A DNA stretch of 64,000 bases from Mesorhizobium sp. M1D.F.Ca.ET.043.01.1.1 (lineage in GTDB: Bacteria > Pseudomonadota > Alphaproteobacteria > Rhizobiales > Rhizobiaceae): assembly GCF_003952385.1 (NCBI RefSeq), contig NZ_CP034444.1, positions 5,407,001 to 5,471,000 of the forward strand. Reading direction: 5' to 3'. Shown here one piece after another: positions 6,897 to 16,399 of the stretch. Below the pieces are notes generated by a model. It was not told where the DNA came from, ran no database searches, and saw only the letters and a program-made list of their open reading frames with translations. Both the position numbers and the translations under genes were made by a program. The stretch's first letter is position 1. Every line of letters starts with the position of its first letter.

Positions 6897-9800
6897 TTAC
6901 CACTTCACCTTGAAGCCGACGGTGCCGCCAAAAGCGTGGCTGTCGCCGAAATCCTCCAGGCTGGTGCGCGCCAGCAGCTCGCCATGGACGGAATAGCGGT
7001 CATCGGCCCAGCTCAGCGAGCCGCCGAAGCCGAGCCCGCCCCACAGCGGCTGCGTCTTGCTGGTCAGCCTGGTGCCCGAGACATCGACGTCGGAGCCGTC
7101 GAGGAAATCGTAGTAGAGATTGGCGATGCCATAGACATGCGAGCGGCTCGCCTTGTCCTTCCATTCGCTCTCATAGTCGGCCGACAGGCCCAGGCGGCCG
7201 ATCAGGCTGTCGCTGCTGTCGTTGGAGACCAGCGCCCCATAGGGGTCGGTGAAAGTGTCGAAATCGACCGAGGCATAGCTGAGCTGCGCCTGCGGCGTCA
7301 GCGACCAGTTGCCCTGGAGCGCGACCTTCTGCCCGGCCTCGATGCCGAGACCATAGCCGAAGCCGTTATTGCCGTCGGCGAGTTTCGTGCCGAGCGTGGC
7401 TGAAGAGAGATCGCTGTCGAACCAGCTGAGCTCGGCCTGGGTGTCGACATAGAAGCCGTTGTTGCCGTACCAGGTGAGCGTGCCGCCGAAGCCGTAGCCG
7501 GTCGTATCGATCGAGCCGACACCGAAGGCCGAAGAGACGTCCGACTTCACCGTGCCGTAATGGACGGTGACGCCGCCGATAAGCGTTCCCGAGGCCGTTT
7601 CCGAAAGCAGCACGTCAAGGCCGGCCTGCAGCCGCCAGAGGTCCGCGTCGTAATCGGTTCCGGTCGTGGTCGTGCCGGGCTCGAACGCGCTGTGCGAGGC
7701 TTCCACGCGACCCCAGATCGGGCTGCCGCCCTGGCTGGCGCCGCCTGTCGCCGACTGGTCGACGACAGTCCGGGAACGATTGCCGATGCGCTGCTGCAGC
7801 GTGCCGAGCTGGGTGAAGCTCTGCAGCACGCCCGCATAGGCCTCGTAGACCGGCACGGCCGGCGAATAGAGCGGTGTGGTCGGCCCGCCGGGATCCACAG
7901 GGTTGATCAGCGCGGAGCGCAGATACCAGTCGCCGTCGGCCGGCGTGCTGATGCCGTTCTGATACAGCCTATAGGCATAGGCGCCGGCCACCACGGCCTG
8001 GTCGCCCTCGAAGACATAGTCGCCCTGCAGGTCGAAGTTGCCGGCCGAGACACCGCCGACATCGATGATCTTGATGCCGTCGACGGTCTGCGCGCCGGCG
8101 CCGCCAAGGCCGATCACCTTGACGTTGGCGGTGCCCGATGTGTCGCCGGTGATGATGAGCTTGTCGGTGGAAGAGGCGTCGCCGTCGAGCATCGCCTCGA
8201 TCTCGACCGTGCCGCCGGCGCCGACGAAATTGCCCTGGATGATAAGCTGGCCGATCGAGTTGCCGGGCGCGATCACGCCGCCGGCCTGCAGCGTCGTCGA
8301 TCCCACCATGCCGTTGCCGCCGAGAGCGCCGCCGTTGAGGATGGTGACGGCGGAATTGGCGAGCGAGCCGTTGACCGAGAGCTTGCCGGCTTCGATCGTG
8401 GTTGCGCCGCTCAGCGTATTGATGCCGGTGAGGTTGAGATTGCCCGTGCCCTTCTTGGTCAGCGTGCCGGTGCCGTCGATGATCGCGGCAAAGTTGGCGT
8501 CGACTGGTTGGTCGAAGACGAGCGCTGCGTTGTCGAGGATGTTGCCGGTGCCGAAGCTCGCCGCCTGGCCGATCAGCGTGCCGGCGGAGATCGTCGTGCC
8601 GCCGCTGTAGGTATTCGTGCCGGCGAGCGTCGTGCTGCCGGTGCCTTGCTGCACCACCGCGCCGCTTCCCGAGATCGCGCCGGAAAGGGCCATGTCGTTG
8701 GAGCGATCGAAGATGAGCGTGCCGTTGTTGGCCACGTTGCCGGTGATCGAACCGGTGGTGCCGCCATTGCCGAGCTGCAGAGTGCTGGCCGAGATCGTTG
8801 TGCTCACGGGCAGGCCGTTCCCGTAGTCGTTGTCGCCGGTCAGGATCAGTGTGCCCGCGCCGAGCTTGGTGAGCGCGCCGCCGCCGGTGATCGCCTGGCT
8901 CACCGTGAAAGCGTTGGCTGCATCGGCGATGTCGAAGCCGCCGCCCAGCGGGCCCCAATTGATAGCGCGGGCCGTCCCGGTATAGCTTTGTCCGGTCACC
9001 TGCAGCACGCCGCCATTGAAGGTCAGGCCGCCAGCGGCGTCGCCGAGGTTGGTATCGGCCGCCACTGACAGCACGCCGCGCTCGATCGTGGTTCCGCCGC
9101 TGTAGCTGCTGGCGCCGCTAAGCACGGTGGTGCCGGTGCCGATCTGGCTCACCGCGCCGCTGCCCGAGATGACGCCGACATAAGTGTAGGTGTCGGAGCG
9201 GTCGAAGGCCAAGGTGCCGTTGTTGATGACGTTGCCGAGGATCGAGCCGGTCGTGCCGCCATTGCCGAGCTGCAGAGTGCCTTGTGAAATCGTCCAGTTG
9301 GTCACGGCGGTACCCGTGCCAGCCAGAGTCCAGGTGCTCGTCCCGGTCTTCTCGAAAACGTCGAAGTTTTGATACTGCCCGGTCGGGCCGATGGCAGAGA
9401 CGTCGAACGTACTGTCGGTGCTTCCGCCGAAGCGAAGGGTGTCCGTGGTCGCGGTTGCGTTGCCGACGACATTGCCCTCGATCATCGAGCCGGCTTGCAG
9501 CTCCAGCGTGATGGTGCCTGTCGTTGCGCCCGCAAGCAGCTGGATCGCATTGGCTTGGCCGGTGCCGGCGCGGATCGTGCCGCTGTTGATGATGTTGAGG
9601 CCGATTGTGGCGCGGTTGGCCTGGATGCCGGCCCCCCCGGTTCCTCCTTCAATCGCGCCGGTGTTGGTGATGGAGTCGAAACTCACATTTTCCGCCAGCA
9701 CACCCGCCGCCTGGAGGGATCCGCTGGTGCCCGAGCCGCCACGGATGGTGCCATGGTTGATCAACGTGCTTGGCGTGCCCGGTCCAACGGCCGCGACGCC

Positions 9801-10460
9801 CGCGCCGCCTGTCGCGCCGGCCCCGCCCTCGATCAGGTTGTCATTGGTCAGAATGGAAGCACGGTTGAGCTCGATGCCTCTCCCCCCGGTTCCTGTACCA
9901 GTTCCTTGGCCGCCCCTGATCGTTCCGTTGTTGTCGAATGTCGTTACCAGTACTCGGCCGCCCAGGCCGCCATTGCCGCCGGCTGCGGCACCCGCGCCGC
10001 CCGTGATCGAGCCGTTGTTAACAACCGAGGACGCACTGGTAAGATTTCTCACATATAGTCCGAGACCGCCCGTGGTTGTGCCTGCGGTGCCTTTCCCACC
10101 CCTCAGCGCGCCGGAGATGGTGAGGGGTTGACCGCTGGTATTATCGATTGAAAGCGCAGCGAAACCGGTCCCTGCAGGTCCGGTGAGCGTGAAGCCTTGC
10201 GTGTCAATCGTCAGGGGCTTGGCCGGTATTGGCGTGGCATTTCCGACGGTCGTGAAGCTTTGGGTCATCACAATCGTCGAACTGGCGTCCGGGGAGGCAT
10301 TCGCCGCAGCGATAGCGTTGTTCAGCTCTGTCTCATTGCTGACCATATAGGTTGCGGCCGAGGCCGCGCTGGGAAGCAGGCATGCGATCGCCGCGCCGCT
10401 CACACCGGCAAGAAACATCCTGCCCCGAATGCGCCGAAGCGCGCCGCCGCTCGTCTTCAT
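6897..10460 (-). CDS. Autotransporter (type Va) with PATR-repeat passenger and C-terminal beta-barrel
   Basis: 1187 residues. The signal peptide is about residues 1-35 (charged MKTSGGALRRIRGR, then a hydrophobic stretch ending PSAASAA). The passenger is Gly/Thr/Asn-rich beta-helix with at least three passenger-associated transport repeats (GTTVLSG..SYSGGTTI, GSTTLAG..TYSGGTTI and a diverged copy) and repeated LQLGNGGTTGSI blocks. The last ~280 residues form the autotransporter barrel and end in a C-terminal aromatic (FKVKW). It is predicted to display the passenger at the cell surface, perhaps for adhesion or biofilm. No protease or lipase motif is seen in the passenger. It is monocistronic. 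Confidence 0.9.
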   Translation of the reverse strand: MKTSGGALRRIRGRMFLAGVSGAAIACLLPSAASAATYMVSNETELNNAIAAANASPDASSTIVMTQSFTTVGNATPIPAKPLTIDTQGFTLTGPAGTGFAALSIDNTSGQPLTISGALRGGKGTAGTTTGGLGLYVRNLTSASSVVNNGSITGGAGAAAGGNGGLGGRVLVTTFDNNGTIRGGQGTGTGTGGRGIELNRASILTNDNLIEGGAGATGGAGVAAVGPGTPSTLINHGTIRGGSGTSGSLQAAGVLAENVSFDSITNTGAIEGGTGGAGIQANRATIGLNIINSGTIRAGTGQANAIQLLAGATTGTITLELQAGSMIEGNVVGNATATTDTLRFGGSTDSTFDVSAIGPTGQYQNFDVFEKTGTSTWTLAGTGTAVTNWTISQGTLQLGNGGTTGSILGNVINNGTLAFDRSDTYTYVGVISGSGAVSQIGTGTTVLSGASSYSGGTTIERGVLSVAADTNLGDAAGGLTFNGGVLQVTGQSYTGTARAINWGPLGGGFDIADAANAFTVSQAITGGGALTKLGAGTLILTGDNDYGNGLPVSTTISASTLQLGNGGTTGSITGNVANNGTLIFDRSNDMALSGAISGSGAVVQQGTGSTTLAGTNTYSGGTTISAGTLIGQAASFGTGNILDNAALVFDQPVDANFAAIIDGTGTLTKKGTGNLNLTGINTLSGATTIEAGKLSVNGSLANSAVTILNGGALGGNGMVGSTTLQAGGVIAPGNSIGQLIIQGNFVGAGGTVEIEAMLDGDASSTDKLIITGDTSGTANVKVIGLGGAGAQTVDGIKIIDVGGVSAGNFDLQGDYVFEGDQAVVAGAYAYRLYQNGISTPADGDWYLRSALINPVDPGGPTTPLYSPAVPVYEAYAGVLQSFTQLGTLQQRIGNRSRTVVDQSATGGASQGGSPIWGRVEASHSAFEPGTTTTGTDYDADLWRLQAGLDVLLSETASGTLIGGVTVHYGTVKSDVSSAFGVGSIDTTGYGFGGTLTWYGNNGFYVDTQAELSWFDSDLSSATLGTKLADGNNGFGYGLGIEAGQKVALQGNWSLTPQAQLSYASVDFDTFTDPYGALVSNDSSDSLIGRLGLSADYESEWKDKASRSHVYGIANLYYDFLDGSDVDVSGTRLTSKTQPLWGGLGFGGSLSWADDRYSVHGELLARTSLEDFGDSHAFGGTVGFKVKW
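8745..9279. repeat. Duplicated DNA block inside the autotransporter passenger
   Basis: About 40 nt at 8745-8784 recur at 9240-9279 with two differences, encoding the LQLGNGGTTGSI unit twice. Weaker similarity extends outward into the flanking NNGTL-F-DRS segments, so the unit probably arose by duplication. Confidence 0.7.
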
Positions 10461-10713
10461 TGGTCAGTCCGCCCGTAAATCTGCCGCCCATGCCGGATCG
10501 CCCCGCGCGGCGTGCCGACCAAATCGCCAAGAGGTTAACTTGGCGTTTGATTCCTGTCGCGAAGTTGAAGTGTCGATTATTGATTTGTTTCGTGCCGTTA
10601 CTTAAAGGCAACATTAGTTATCCAGAATATAAGAAGTATAAATATGAGCTTTGACTTGAATACGGCAACCGCGCCAACGCCGGATATGCACAGCAGCGCG
10701 CGACGACTCGCTC

Positions 10714-12066
10714 TTACAGCCAGCCGCCGGAAAATCCGGCCCGCCGCAGTCCCGTGGTGATGGCAGGCACGCGGCGCATCAGTCGCCACAGGAAATCCGA
10801 CCGGTAATTCTCGATCATCAGGGCGATCGGCCCCTGGTTGATGCCGACATGGTCCGGCGACACCCAGCCACAGGCCCGGCCGTCGGCGGCCGCAATCGTC
10901 GGGTTGAAGCTGGCGGTGAAGCCGTAGGGATTGCCGTCGTGCAGGTCGATCTCGTGGAAGTAACGAAGCGCCGGCAGCACGATCTCCGGTGCAAAGGGCA
11001 ATGAGGTGATCGCCGCCCATGGCGACAGCGTGCCGTCGTCCGGACCAAAGGGCGCGCCGCGCGCCAGATAGCCGAAGAAACGGCGCCCACCGATCGCCAG
11101 TTGAAGTTTTTTCAGGCCCGGGCCGTCGCTCGCGGTGAAGCCCCAGCAATTCTCATCATAGCCGACGAAGCCCTTCGGATTGAGAATGGCGTAGTCGCGC
11201 TGCAGATAGGTCGCCTGGCGGCTGTTCTCGAAATAGTCGCTGCCGTGCTTGCGCATGAAAGCATCGCGGATGCCGCGGAAGTCGATCCAGATATGCGAGA
11301 ACTGGTGGACGAAGAGCGGGCCGGCATAGACCAGTTCGCGTCCATAGATCTTCTTCCACTTGTAGGTGGACAGCCAGGCCGCATAGCTCTCGGGCGGGAG
11401 CGGGAAAGTCGGCGAGCCGAGACCAAGCATGTAGAGGATCAGCGCCTCGTCGTAGCCTTCCCAGCGGTAGCGCAGGAAGCCTTTTTCGGGCCGCCAGCCA
11501 TGGGTGACGGTGGCGCCGCCATTCTGCGCCCAGCGCCAGTCGGCGCGGCGGTAGAGCGCATCGGCAAGCCGGCGGATTTCCAGTTCGGATTCGTCGTCGG
11601 CGTCGAAATAAGCGCCGGCGGCCAGGACGCCCGCCAGCAGAAAAGCGGTGTCGACCGTGGACAATTCGCAGTTCCAGACGCGGCGCCCGGTCTTCATGTC
11701 GAGGAAATGATAGTAGAAGCCCTTGTAGCCGGTGGCGTCGGGCTCCGGCCCGTGCGGCGCGTCGCGGAAGAAGCGAAGCGTGGCGAGCGTCCGCTCGACC
11801 GCGGCGGCGCGGGTCATGAAACCACGCTCCACTCCGACAGGATAGGACGACAAAGCGAGGCCGACGGCGGCTATGCTGGCGGGCGATCCGGCGGTGTTGC
11901 GGTCGGCGATCAGGCCGTTGGCCGGGTTGGCTTCCTTGAGGAAATAGTCGAAGGACAGACGCTGGATGTCCGAGAGAAGCTCGTCGTTCAGCGGGTGGTC
12001 GCTCGATGCATCCATGGCTGCCGATATAGACGCTTTCGCCGTGTTTCCCAGCTTTTGGCCGGTCAA
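10714..12066 (-). CDS. Glucoamylase-family (GH144-like) protein
   Basis: Up to 450 residues. The helical (alpha/alpha)6-type sequence carries glycoamylase-domain hallmarks: LSFDYFLKEANPANGLIADR near the start, GFYYHFLDMKTGRR, ELSTVDTAFLLAGVL, EGYDEALILYMLGLGSP, and a C-terminal GINQGPIALMIENYRS. This family includes the glucan-processing domain of cyclic beta-1,2-glucan synthases and endo-beta-1,2-glucanases. No signal peptide is evident, so it is either cytoplasmic or its start is misjudged. The longest start is TTG at 12066; an ATG at 12015 is an alternative, and neither has a clear Shine-Dalgarno. It lies 72 nt downstream of the CBS/CorC gene in the same direction. Confidence 0.8.
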   Translation of the reverse strand: MTGQKLGNTAKASISAAMDASSDHPLNDELLSDIQRLSFDYFLKEANPANGLIADRNTAGSPASIAAVGLALSSYPVGVERGFMTRAAAVERTLATLRFFRDAPHGPEPDATGYKGFYYHFLDMKTGRRVWNCELSTVDTAFLLAGVLAAGAYFDADDESELEIRRLADALYRRADWRWAQNGGATVTHGWRPEKGFLRYRWEGYDEALILYMLGLGSPTFPLPPESYAAWLSTYKWKKIYGRELVYAGPLFVHQFSHIWIDFRGIRDAFMRKHGSDYFENSRQATYLQRDYAILNPKGFVGYDENCWGFTASDGPGLKKLQLAIGGRRFFGYLARGAPFGPDDGTLSPWAAITSLPFAPEIVLPALRYFHEIDLHDGNPYGFTASFNPTIAAADGRACGWVSPDHVGINQGPIALMIENYRSDFLWRLMRRVPAITTGLRRAGFSGGWL

Positions 12067-12138
12067 TCATAGGTGAGGAAGGCGAAGCCTCATAGCGCGC
12101 CAACCGACAAGCTCCCTCCAATCGGCGAATGCTGCCGA

Positions 12139-13452
12139 CTACCGCCGCGCCATCGGGCGGTGGCCGTCCGGCAGGCGGGTGGCGATCAGCTTGTCGATGC
12201 GGCGGCCGTCGAGGTCGACCACCTCGAAGCGCCAGCCCTGGGCGTCGACGCATTCGCCGGTGGCGGGAAGGTGATGCAGATGCGACAGCACATAGCCGGC
12301 CACCGTCTCGTAGTCGCGGTTCTCCGGCAGATCGATGCCAAGTGTTTCGGCCATCTCGTCGGCCTGCATGTAGCCGGCGAGCAGCCAGGAGCCGTCCTCC
12401 CGCTTGACGGCGTTCTCCTCCTCGCCGGCCTCGAGATCCGAGCGGAAGACGCCGGTGATCGCCTCCAATATGTCGGCCGGCGTGACGATGCCTTCGAAAT
12501 GGCCGTACTCGTCATGGACGAGCGCCATCGGCACGTCCGATTCCTTCAGCTTCTGCAGCACGTCCAGCGCGTCGGCCTGGTCGTGCACGATGGGTGCCGC
12601 GCGCACGTGCTGGCGCGGCTCCAGCACCTTGCCGCCAAGGATCGTCGCCAGCACGTCGCGCGTCTGGACGACGCCGACCATGGCGTCGACATTGCCGTCG
12701 CCGGCGGGCAGCCGCGAATGCTGGGTTTCCATCAGCAGCCGCCTGATGGTCGCCTCGTCTGATTGCAGGTTGATCCAGTCGACCTCGGTGCGCGGCGTCA
12801 TCACGGCGCGCACCGCGCGGTCGCCGAGCCGCATGACGCCGGCGATCATCCGCCGCTCGTCGGATTCGATCGTACCGTGATGCTCGGCCTCGGCGACCAG
12901 CATCTTGATCTCCTCGTCGGTGACCTTCTCTGCCGCCTCGCCGGCCTGGCCAAGCAGCCACAGAATGGCGCGACCGGAAATGTCGAGCAGGAAGACCAGG
13001 GGCGCCGAAACGGTGGCAAGGATGGTCATCGCCGGCGCGGCGCGGACCGCGACCCGCTCCGGGTCCTTCAGCGCGATCTGCTTCGGCACGAGCTCGCCGA
13101 CAATCAGCGACGCATAGGTGATGATGGCGACGACGATGCCAACCCCAACGGGGTCGGCAATATTCTCGCGGACGCCGGTCGAGGCAAGATACTGCGCCAA
13201 CCGCTCGCCGAGCGTGGCGCCGGAAAAGGCGCCGGACAGCACGCCGACCAAGGTGATGCCGATCTGCACCGACGACAGGAACTTGCCGGGGTTGGAACCG
13301 AGCGCCAGCGCACGGCCGGCGCCCCTGACGTTGCGGTCGATCATCGCCTTGAGGCGGGCCGGCCGCGACGAGACGATGGCGAGCTCCGACATTGCCAGAA
13401 GGCCGTTCACCAGGATGAGGACGGCCACGACGGCGATTTCAACATAAAGCAT
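12139..13452 (-). CDS. CNNM/CBS/CorC_HlyC-domain membrane protein (hemolysin family)
   Basis: 437 residues. The N-terminal CNNM (DUF21) domain has about four hydrophobic segments within residues 1-190. A CBS-domain pair follows at about 200-330 (PRTEVDWINL, MVGVVQTRDVLATIL, VHDEYGHFEGIVTPADILEAITG), then a CorC_HlyC domain from about 345 (REDGSWLLAGYM). These inner-membrane proteins are linked to divalent-cation efflux or homeostasis (CorB/CorC-like); the old 'hemolysin' label is unreliable. It is upstream of, and possibly cotranscribed with, the glucoamylase-family gene. Confidence 0.88.
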   Translation of the reverse strand: MLYVEIAVVAVLILVNGLLAMSELAIVSSRPARLKAMIDRNVRGAGRALALGSNPGKFLSSVQIGITLVGVLSGAFSGATLGERLAQYLASTGVRENIADPVGVGIVVAIITYASLIVGELVPKQIALKDPERVAVRAAPAMTILATVSAPLVFLLDISGRAILWLLGQAGEAAEKVTDEEIKMLVAEAEHHGTIESDERRMIAGVMRLGDRAVRAVMTPRTEVDWINLQSDEATIRRLLMETQHSRLPAGDGNVDAMVGVVQTRDVLATILGGKVLEPRQHVRAAPIVHDQADALDVLQKLKESDVPMALVHDEYGHFEGIVTPADILEAITGVFRSDLEAGEEENAVKREDGSWLLAGYMQADEMAETLGIDLPENRDYETVAGYVLSHLHHLPATGECVDAQGWRFEVVDLDGRRIDKLIATRLPDGHRPMARR

Positions 13453-13540
13453 GGGCGGTCAATAGCATTGCTGCAGCGCATTCGAAAATAGTCCGCCGCT
13501 GTTTTTGGAGCATGACATTTTTTCAAGCATGACGGCGGTT

Positions 13541-14455
13541 TCAGGCGGCATCCCAGGGCGGTGCCGAGAAATGGTCGACGAGCGCGTCGATGACGACCCT
13601 CACCTTCGGCGTCAGCGCGCGCGTCACCGGCCAGATAGCGTGTACGACGATGTTTTCGACCAGACAGTCGGACAGGACCATTTCCAGCTCGCCGCGCCTC
13701 AAGCTTTCCGCCGCCAGCCAGGTCGGCAGAAAGGTTATGCCGCAGCCGGCAAGGGCCGCATCGAGCATCGGCTCGCCGTGGCCGAGGACAAGCCTGGCCT
13801 TGGGCACGAAGGTCGTCAGGTGGCCGTTGGCGTTGCGCATCGTCCAGGGATGAACGACGCCCTCCCGCCCATAGCCGATGACGCTGTGACGGACGAGGTC
13901 GTCGATGGACTGCGGCCTGCCGTGCTTTTCGAGATAGGCGGGCGCCGCGCAGATTGCGGAACGCTGGGCGTAGATGCGGCGCGCCGCCAGCGACAGGCTG
14001 TCGTCAAGATCGCCCATGCGGACGGCAAGGTCGATGCCTTCCTCGATGAGGTCGACGCGACGGTCGTTGAAGGATATCTCGATCGTCAGCTCCGGGAACC
14101 GGCTGGAGATGCCGAACAGCACCGGGGCGACGCATCTGCGGCCGAAGGCAAGCGGCACGTCGACGCGAAGCCTGCCCGACGGGATCTGCCGGCGCGAGGC
14201 AAGCAGCGCCTGTCCGGCCTCGATCTCGGCCAGGGCCCGCACGCAGGCTTCATAATAGCTCGCGCCTTCGCTGGTGGGGTTGAGGCTGCGGGTGGTGCGG
14301 TTGAGCAGGCGAATGCCGAGCCTCTGCTCCAGCCGCGCAACCGATTTGCCGATCGCCGATTTCGTCACATGCAGCCGTTCACCGGCGCCGGTGAAGCTGC
14401 CAGCTTCCACGGCATGAACGAATGCGACGATGCCTTGCAGGTCGACGGCGTCCAT
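13541..14455 (-). CDS. LysR-family transcriptional regulator
   Basis: 304 residues with an N-terminal winged HTH (VDLQGIVAFVHAVEAGSFTGAGERLHVTKSAIGKSVARLEQRLG, in pieces of the standard motif) and an effector domain typical of the LTTR 'CrgA/DmlR-like' branch (NRTTRSLNPTSEG, VDLIEEGIDLAVRMG). It is divergent from the alcohol dehydrogenase at 14578, with 122 bp between the two starts, so it most likely controls that gene and itself. The inducer is unknown. Confidence 0.88.
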   Translation of the reverse strand: MDAVDLQGIVAFVHAVEAGSFTGAGERLHVTKSAIGKSVARLEQRLGIRLLNRTTRSLNPTSEGASYYEACVRALAEIEAGQALLASRRQIPSGRLRVDVPLAFGRRCVAPVLFGISSRFPELTIEISFNDRRVDLIEEGIDLAVRMGDLDDSLSLAARRIYAQRSAICAAPAYLEKHGRPQSIDDLVRHSVIGYGREGVVHPWTMRNANGHLTTFVPKARLVLGHGEPMLDAALAGCGITFLPTWLAAESLRRGELEMVLSDCLVENIVVHAIWPVTRALTPKVRVVIDALVDHFSAPPWDAA

Positions 14456-14469
14456 GACGTTCCTATTGT

Positions 14470-14487
14470 TGAGTTCTATTCTTCAAT
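14470..14487. promoter_or_regulatory. Candidate LysR operator
   Basis: TTGA-N10-TCAA inverted repeat in the divergent region just upstream of the LysR ATG. A second, looser half-site CTCAAT follows at 14495-14500. The arms are short, so this is only suggestive. Confidence 0.3.
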
Positions 14488-14577
14488 CTGTTGCTCAATA
14501 TCCCGCATCGCGGCACTATTTTCCATAGTCGATTGGCATAAATGTCTCGCGCAGCCATCAATCACGGAGCGCGACGC

Positions 14578-15600
14578 ATGAGCACCGGCAGCAACAGGTC
14601 CTGGCAGATGACCGGATTCGGCCTCTCCAGGCTGAACCAGGTCAAAGACGAGATCCCGGAACCGGGACCGCATGGACTTCTCGTGCGGACCAAGGCGGTT
14701 TCGTTGAACTACAAGGACAAGCTGATCGTGGATGGCATGCTGATCCCCGACCTTTCCTTCCCTTTCGTGCCGACGTCGGACGCCGTGGGCGAGATCGTGG
14801 CCGTCGGCCGCGCAGTCAGCCGGTTCCAGGTCGGGCAGCGCGTGCTCGGCCAGGTGATCGCCGACTGGCCGGACGGCGATGCGCCGCCGGTGCTGCACAA
14901 GCACACGCTGGGTTCCTCGCTTCCGGGCATGCTTTCCGGGCATGTCGTCTTCGGCGAGGACGCCGCGGTGCTTTCGCCGCCATCGCTCAGCGATGCCGAA
15001 GCGGCGACGCTGCCGATCGCGGCATTGACCGCCTGGTTCGCGATGACCGAGGCGACGAGGCCGGTGCCGGGCCAGACCATCCTGATCCAGGGCACGGGCG
15101 GCGTGTCGCTGTTTGCGTTGCAGTTCGCCGCGGCGTTCGGCCTACGCGCGATCGTCACCTCGAGCAGCGACGAGAAGCTCGCGCGCGCCAGGGAACTCGG
15201 TGCCTGGCAGGTGATCAACTATCGAACGCAGCCGGCCTGGGACGAGGCAGCCCGCGACCTGACGGACGGGCTCGGCGTGAACCATATTCTCGAGATGGTC
15301 GGCGGCGACAATTCGCGGCGCTCGTTGAACGCGCTGGCCGCCGACGGCCGGATGTCGATCATTGGCCTGCTCGGCGCGACGGAAATCAGCTTCCCGGTCG
15401 TGCCGTTCATGCGCAACCGCATCACCATGCAAGGCATTTCCATCGGCCACCGCCGCTCCTTCGAACGCATGAACCAGGCGATCGAGGCGCTCGGCATCAA
15501 GCCGGTCGTCGACAAGGTCTATGGCTTCGACGAGGTGCCGCAGGCGTTCGCACACCTGGAGAAAGGACCGTTCGGCAAGATCGTCATCGCCATGACCTGA
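14578..15600 (+). CDS. NAD(P)-dependent alcohol dehydrogenase / quinone-oxidoreductase-like MDR protein
   Basis: 340 residues from MSTGSNRSW with a GGAG site 8 nt upstream; an earlier in-frame ATG at 14542 lacks one. It has the medium-chain dehydrogenase layout: a GroES-like domain (VSLNYKDKLIVDG, FVPTSDAVGEIVAVG) then a Rossmann domain with ILIQGTGGVSLFALQFA. The structural-zinc cysteine cluster and the catalytic GHE motif of zinc ADHs are not apparent, placing it nearer the zinc-independent quinone-oxidoreductase branch. It reduces or oxidises an unknown carbonyl compound with NAD(P)H. It is probably regulated by the divergent LysR. Confidence 0.85.
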   Translation: MSTGSNRSWQMTGFGLSRLNQVKDEIPEPGPHGLLVRTKAVSLNYKDKLIVDGMLIPDLSFPFVPTSDAVGEIVAVGRAVSRFQVGQRVLGQVIADWPDGDAPPVLHKHTLGSSLPGMLSGHVVFGEDAAVLSPPSLSDAEAATLPIAALTAWFAMTEATRPVPGQTILIQGTGGVSLFALQFAAAFGLRAIVTSSSDEKLARARELGAWQVINYRTQPAWDEAARDLTDGLGVNHILEMVGGDNSRRSLNALAADGRMSIIGLLGATEISFPVVPFMRNRITMQGISIGHRRSFERMNQAIEALGIKPVVDKVYGFDEVPQAFAHLEKGPFGKIVIAMT

Positions 15601-15615
15601 GTCTTGCAGCCACGG

Positions 15616-16323
15616 TCAGGGTAGCGTCCTCAACACGACGATTACCGCCATGCCGTCGGTGAAATAGGGATCGCCGCCGCCATTCCTGCCGTCTTTCGTG
15701 GCGCCGATCCCCGGTATCTCGCTGGTCGAGACCAGCATGCCGGCAGCACTGAGGTCGCGGATCAGGAAGTCGCGCTCGGCGTCGATGTCCGGGCCGATGT
15801 GATGGGTGATGGCGCCGGTGTCGTGGCTGAGTCCGACGCCGCGATCGAAGCTGGCGGCGCCCAGCCAGAGCGGCCGGCCGTCGTCGCCGACTGTGTTCGT
15901 CTGCCAGAAGCGGACGTGATGGCGCCGGTCGGCGCTGTCGCCGACGGGCTTTTCGAAGGCAAGGTCCTGGGCGCGGCCTTCGAACAGCAGGCGGCTCATC
16001 GGCGCGTCGGGATAGGGACGGGAGAACAGTACACTTTCGCCGATGTCGATCGCGGTCCGCAGCGTGACGGCATCGGCCGTGTCCCAGCCGGCGACGGCAA
16101 AGGCGTGGACCACTTCCTTCCCGGTGCCGACAAGGCCGACGTTGATCGGGTCGCCCGGAATCCCCTGCGGCGTGTGCGTCACCATCTCGAAGCGCTGCGT
16201 GTGGAAGCCGCGCTCGCGCCAGGTCCAGAATTCCGGCGCGGCGAGATAGGCAAATGCCAGGTAGAAGGCGCAGAAAGCCGCCAACCAGATCGCCGCGCGC
16301 CGCCTCAGGCTTCGCTCACTCAC
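15616..16323 (-). CDS. LssY C-terminal-domain membrane-anchored protein
   Basis: 235 residues with a GTG start. There is one N-terminal transmembrane or signal-anchor segment (IWLAAFCAFYLAFAYLAAP, residues ~12-30). The rest matches the LssY_C pattern: TPQGIPGDPINVGLVGT, FAVAGWDTADAVT, SRLLFEGRAQDLAFEKPVG, RHHVRFWQT, WLGAASFDRGVG. In LssY proteins this domain follows a PAP2/DedA membrane domain; here it stands alone. The function of the domain is unknown. It is probably exposed to the periplasm. Confidence 0.78.
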   Translation of the reverse strand: MSERSLRRRAAIWLAAFCAFYLAFAYLAAPEFWTWRERGFHTQRFEMVTHTPQGIPGDPINVGLVGTGKEVVHAFAVAGWDTADAVTLRTAIDIGESVLFSRPYPDAPMSRLLFEGRAQDLAFEKPVGDSADRRHHVRFWQTNTVGDDGRPLWLGAASFDRGVGLSHDTGAITHHIGPDIDAERDFLIRDLSAAGMLVSTSEIPGIGATKDGRNGGGDPYFTDGMAVIVVLRTLP

Positions 16324-16399
16324 GAGAGACCGCTCCCGAACCTGTTCGCGGGCACTCTATGCCGCGTTCGGCGGATTGGGCAGTAGGCTGTGCGGCCGG

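Noticed and set aside
6897..10460. Repeats in this region as a CRISPR or tandem array
   Set aside because: They are diverged coding repeats of the autotransporter passenger with no spacer structure.
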